Shown one piece after another: positions 6,294-8,665 of a stretch of 8,665 bases of DNA (the stretch's first letter is position 1; every line of letters begins with the position of its first letter). The notes beneath the pieces are model-generated. The model was not told the origin of the DNA. It saw only the letters and a list, made by a program, of their open reading frames with translations, and searched no databases. Made by a program: the position numbers and the translations under genes. This DNA is from an uncultured Prevotellaceae bacterium (GTDB taxonomy: Bacteria > Bacteroidota > Bacteroidia > Bacteroidales > Bacteroidaceae): positions 1 to 8,665 of the forward strand of contig CAMKTM010000098.1 in assembly GCA_946415695.1 (NCBI GenBank), in the 5' to 3' direction.

Positions 6294-8450
6294 CTAAACA
6301 CTTTTCATGCTCAGCGAGATGCGTTCCCGCTGCAAGTCAACGCCTACGACGCGAACCATCACCTGCTGCTGCACTTTCACAACGGTGGTCGGGTCTTTTA
6401 CGAAATGGTCGGCGAGTTGCGAGACGTGCACCAGTCCCTTGACATGTACTCCAATATCGACGAAGGCACCGAAGTTTGTGATATTTGTCACGATGCCTGG
6501 CAGGACCATTCCCTCGCGAAGGTCGCCTATTTCGTGTACCGTGGGGTCGAAGGCAAAGGCATGGAGCGGCCGGCGAGGGTCGAGACCTGGCTTGTCGAGC
6601 TCCGTCATAATGTCGCGAAGGGTAGGGAGCCCGACCTCGTCACTCACATACTTCTGAACATCTATCTTGTCTCTCAGGGACTTGTCGGCCATTAGTTCCG
6701 CTACGGAACACTTCTGGTCGCGAGCCATACGCTCTACCAACTCATGTCTCTCGGGGTGGACAGCGCTATTGTCGAGCGGCTCGTCTCCACCCTTTATGCG
6801 GAGGAAGCCTGCTGACTGCTCGAAGGCTTTGGCACCGAGCCGGGGCACTTTCATCAGCTCTTTCCTCGAGTGGAAAGGCCCATTCTCGCGTCGATAGCGA
6901 ACGATGTTCTGCGCAAGCGACGGTCCGAGGCCGCTGACGTAGGTCAACAACCACTGGCTTGCGGTATTGAGGTTCACGCCAACTCGGTTCACGCAGCTGA
7001 CGACTGTCTCCTCGAGGCTCTTGCGGAGAGCCGTCTGATTGACGTCTTTCTGGTACTGACCCACGCCGATGCTCGAGGGGTCTATCTTCACGAGTTCTGC
7101 CAGAGGGTCCATCAGGCGGCGTCCTATGCTGACGGCTCCGCGGACGGTCACGTCCTCGTTGGGAAACTCCTCGCGGGCTATCTCGCTGGCACTATAGATG
7201 CTGGCGCCGTCTTCGCTCACGCTATACACTTCCACGCCGTCGGGCAAGTCGAGGTGGCGCACGAAATCCTCCGTCTCACGCCCTGCCGTGCCGTTGCCAA
7301 TGCTGATGGCCTGTACGCCGTACTTCTCGACGAGATTCTGCACGGTCAGCATTGCCTTGACGCGCTCGGCACGGGGAGGGTGGGGGAAGATGACGTCGTG
7401 GTGGAGCAGATTGCCTTCTGCATCGAGGCACACCACTTTGCAACCCGTGCGGAAGCCTGGGTCGATGGCCATCACGCATTTCTGTCCGAGGGGCGATGCC
7501 ATCAGCAGTTGCTCCAGGTTGCGCACGAAGATGCGGATGGCTTCCTCGTCGGCTTTCTGCTTCGACGATGTGGCAAACTCGCCCGAGATGCTTGGCTCGA
7601 GCAATCGCTTGTATCCGTCCTCCACGGCTTCTCTTACTGCTTGGCTGCACTCGTTGCCTGCTCTGACGAACTGACGGGCGATGCGTTCCATGGCAGGCTC
7701 GTCGTCAACACATATTGAGACACGCAGGATGCCTTCCGCCTCTCCTCGCCTCATGGCCAATAGCCGATGGCTGGAGCAGCGTTTCAGGGGCTCCTGCCAG
7801 TCGAAGTAGTCGCGGAAATTCTGTCCATCCACGTCTTTTCCTTTGATTACTTTGCTGCGTATCATGGCATGGATGGAGAATGTGGTTCGCAAAGTCTGAC
7901 GGGCTCGCTCGTCCTCGCTCACGCGTTCGGCGATGATGTCCTTTGCCCCCTGCAAAGCCTCCTCATCGCTTAGTTTGGCTCCTTCCTTATCATTCTTAAT
8001 TTTTAATTTTTCATTTTTAATTAGAACACTTAGCGGCGTGTTCGGTTGCTTCAAGATGGCATCGGCAAGAGGCTCCAGTCCGGCTTCCCGCGCCACCTGT
8101 GCCCTGGTGCGACGCTTCTGCTTGTATGGCAGATAGATGTCCTCCAAAGTCGTGGCATCCCAGCAATCTTCAATCCTTGCTCGCAGTTCGGGAGTGAGTT
8201 TTCCCTGTCCGTCGATGGTCGTGAGGATGAACTCCTTTCGGTGTTCCAGCTCAGTGACATTGTCCAGTTCCGCCGCCACCTGAGCCACTTCCACATCGGT
8301 CATGCCGCCAGTCGCTTCTTTGCGGTAGCGGCTGATGAAGGGCACCGTGGCCCCGTCCTGCAGCAAATCCACCACTTGCTGCACATACTTTACGTTCTGT
8401 CCCGTGCGCTCGGCAATCAGGGCATAATTGACAATCGTCGAATCCTTCAT
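6294..8450 (-). CDS. tex: Tex family RNA-binding transcription accessory protein
   Basis: Bacterial homologue of eukaryotic Spt6, 718 residues, cytoplasmic; Tex proteins bind nucleic acid through S1 and helix-hairpin-helix parts and influence transcription. The N-terminal helical Tex region includes the family signature ATVPFISRYRKEATGG (34-49) and DIYLPYKQKRRTRAQ-ARE. A YqgF/RNase H-like domain starts near 324 (MAIDPGFRTGCKVV). Helix-hairpin-helix motifs lie near 500-552 (YVSGLGPSLAQNIV, GPFHSRKELMKVPRLGAKAF, AGFLRI). A C-terminal S1 domain covers about 644-714 (GMVLPGIVTNITNFGAFVDI, KGLVHVSQLAD). The length is near the family norm and the domain order is complete. Oddity: residues 143-155 (LIKNEKLKIKNDK) come from an AT-rich repeat-like segment placed in a loop before the ALQGAKDIIAER helix. 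The start at 8450 is chosen because Tex homology begins there and a -7 box lies just upstream; the 66-codon extension to 8648 is low-complexity. Confidence 0.96.
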   Translation of the reverse strand: MKDSTIVNYALIAERTGQNVKYVQQVVDLLQDGATVPFISRYRKEATGGMTDVEVAQVAAELDNVTELEHRKEFILTTIDGQGKLTPELRARIEDCWDATTLEDIYLPYKQKRRTRAQVAREAGLEPLADAILKQPNTPLSVLIKNEKLKIKNDKEGAKLSDEEALQGAKDIIAERVSEDERARQTLRTTFSIHAMIRSKVIKGKDVDGQNFRDYFDWQEPLKRCSSHRLLAMRRGEAEGILRVSICVDDEPAMERIARQFVRAGNECSQAVREAVEDGYKRLLEPSISGEFATSSKQKADEEAIRIFVRNLEQLLMASPLGQKCVMAIDPGFRTGCKVVCLDAEGNLLHHDVIFPHPPRAERVKAMLTVQNLVEKYGVQAISIGNGTAGRETEDFVRHLDLPDGVEVYSVSEDGASIYSASEIAREEFPNEDVTVRGAVSIGRRLMDPLAELVKIDPSSIGVGQYQKDVNQTALRKSLEETVVSCVNRVGVNLNTASQWLLTYVSGLGPSLAQNIVRYRRENGPFHSRKELMKVPRLGAKAFEQSAGFLRIKGGDEPLDNSAVHPERHELVERMARDQKCSVAELMADKSLRDKIDVQKYVSDEVGLPTLRDIMTELDKPGLDPRRPLHAFAFDPTVHEIGDLREGMVLPGIVTNITNFGAFVDIGVHVKGLVHVSQLADHFVKDPTTVVKVQQQVMVRVVGVDLQRERISLSMKSV
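7986..8024 (-). repeat. AT-rich interspersed-type repeat translated inside tex
   Basis: On the coding strand this 39-bp block reads as near-tandem AT-rich units (AATTAAAAATGAAAAATT, then AAAAATTAAG), in a gene that is otherwise GC-rich. It encodes LIKNEKLKIKNDK without shifting the frame. Similar sequences occur between genes in many Prevotella and Bacteroides genomes; that statement is from general knowledge, not a search here. It sits between the helix ending DAILKQP and the helix starting SDEEALQGAKDI, a place where Tex proteins vary in length. Confidence 0.65.
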
Positions 8451-8482
8451 CTTTCTATTTACTCTTTTATGAATTCCGCTTG

Positions 8483-8490
8483 CAAAGATA
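8483..8490 (-). promoter_or_regulatory. Bacteroidetes -7 box of tex
   Basis: TATCTTTG on the minus strand (8490 down to 8483) matches TAnnTTTG exactly and ends 32 nt before the ATG at 8450. No clear -33 TTG is seen at the usual distance; the upstream sequence is a purine-rich tract. The box is identical to that of the TPR-AraC gene. Confidence 0.6.
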
Positions 8491-8507
8491 TAACATTTTT
8501 CCTTATA

Positions 8508-8601
8508 TCTTTCCACTTTTACCAACTTTTTCATCTTTTCCCTTTTTCCTCTTTTCACCTTTTCCCTTTCGCTTTTTCTCCTTTTCATCTTTGCATCTTT
8601 G
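8508..8601 (-). repeat. Polypurine low-complexity tract upstream of tex
   Basis: On the minus strand about 94 nt are almost all purine, made of imperfect units such as GAAAAGG, GAAAAAGG and AAAAGATGAAAA; the upstream end carries GCAAAGAT twice. On the plus strand this is a C/T-rich run. The tract has no stop codons in the tex frame, which makes tex appear to extend 66 lysine- and arginine-rich codons upstream. Such tracts are common between genes in Prevotella-like genomes. No function is evident. Confidence 0.7.
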
Positions 8602-8614
8602 CAAGGGATCTTCA

Positions 8615-8662
8615 TTGCATGGTCATGTACTTGCAATTGCATGGTCATGTACTTGCAATTGC
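8615..8662. repeat. 22-bp direct tandem repeat, two copies plus 4 bp
   Basis: A 22-bp unit beginning TTGCATGGTC and ending TACTTGCAA occupies 8615-8636 and is repeated exactly at 8637-8658, followed by TTGC at 8659-8662 before the sequence diverges. Each unit is bounded by TTGCA and TGCAA in inverted orientation and holds two CATG sites. There is no spacer, so it is not a CRISPR. It may be a small variable-number repeat or a pair of binding sites for the gene beyond the window edge. Confidence 0.85.
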
Positions 8663-8665
8663 TTG

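Noticed and set aside
6870..7718. 282-codon open frame on the plus strand opposite tex
   Set aside because: It lies wholly antisense to well-conserved Tex coding sequence. GC-rich coding DNA often leaves the opposite strand open, and the translation shows no recognisable domain.
8451..8648. 66-residue lysine-rich N-terminal extension of Tex
   Set aside because: It is translated polypurine repeat and part of the 22-bp repeat, contains the promoter box, and has no match to the Tex family, whose homology starts at 8450.

Overview
The window looks like a chromosomal segment of a Bacteroidota species, most likely Prevotella or a close Prevotellaceae relative. Four things point there: promoters with the Bacteroidetes -7 box (TAnnTTTG) in front of all three genes; a secreted protein whose C-terminal modules and short sorting-like tail are typical of Prevotella exported proteins; a TPR-transmembrane-AraC fusion regulator of a kind common in Bacteroidales; and AT-rich and polypurine short repeats of the sort scattered through these genomes. 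Assignment below family level is inference.

Layout. Positions 1-134 carry no gene but hold two families of short repeats downstream of the first gene. A minus-strand gene (135-1820) encodes a membrane protein with periplasmic TPRs and a cytoplasmic AraC-type DNA-binding domain. A 292-bp divergent intergenic region (1821-2112) holds promoters for both directions and two small inverted repeats. A plus-strand gene (2113-6222) encodes a 1369-residue secreted protein built from five divergent ~200-residue repeats, followed by two C-terminal modules and a sorting-like tail. It converges on a minus-strand tex gene (6294-8450), with a strong shared hairpin terminator between them. Upstream of tex (8451-8665) there is no gene, only a promoter, a polypurine tract and a 22-bp tandem repeat at the window edge.

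How the genes relate. The TPR-AraC protein and the giant repeat protein are divergent neighbours, so the regulator could control the surface protein, itself, or both. This is inferred from position only. Tex is a conserved nucleic-acid-binding transcription accessory factor and is probably unrelated to the other two.

Most notable: the large five-repeat exported protein, whose repeats differ in base composition; a repeat-like AT-rich segment translated in frame inside tex; a 16-nt sequence shared between the convergent terminator and the repeats at the left edge; and tandem or palindromic short repeats at both edges. I see no phage, insertion sequence, CRISPR array, RNA gene or defence system.
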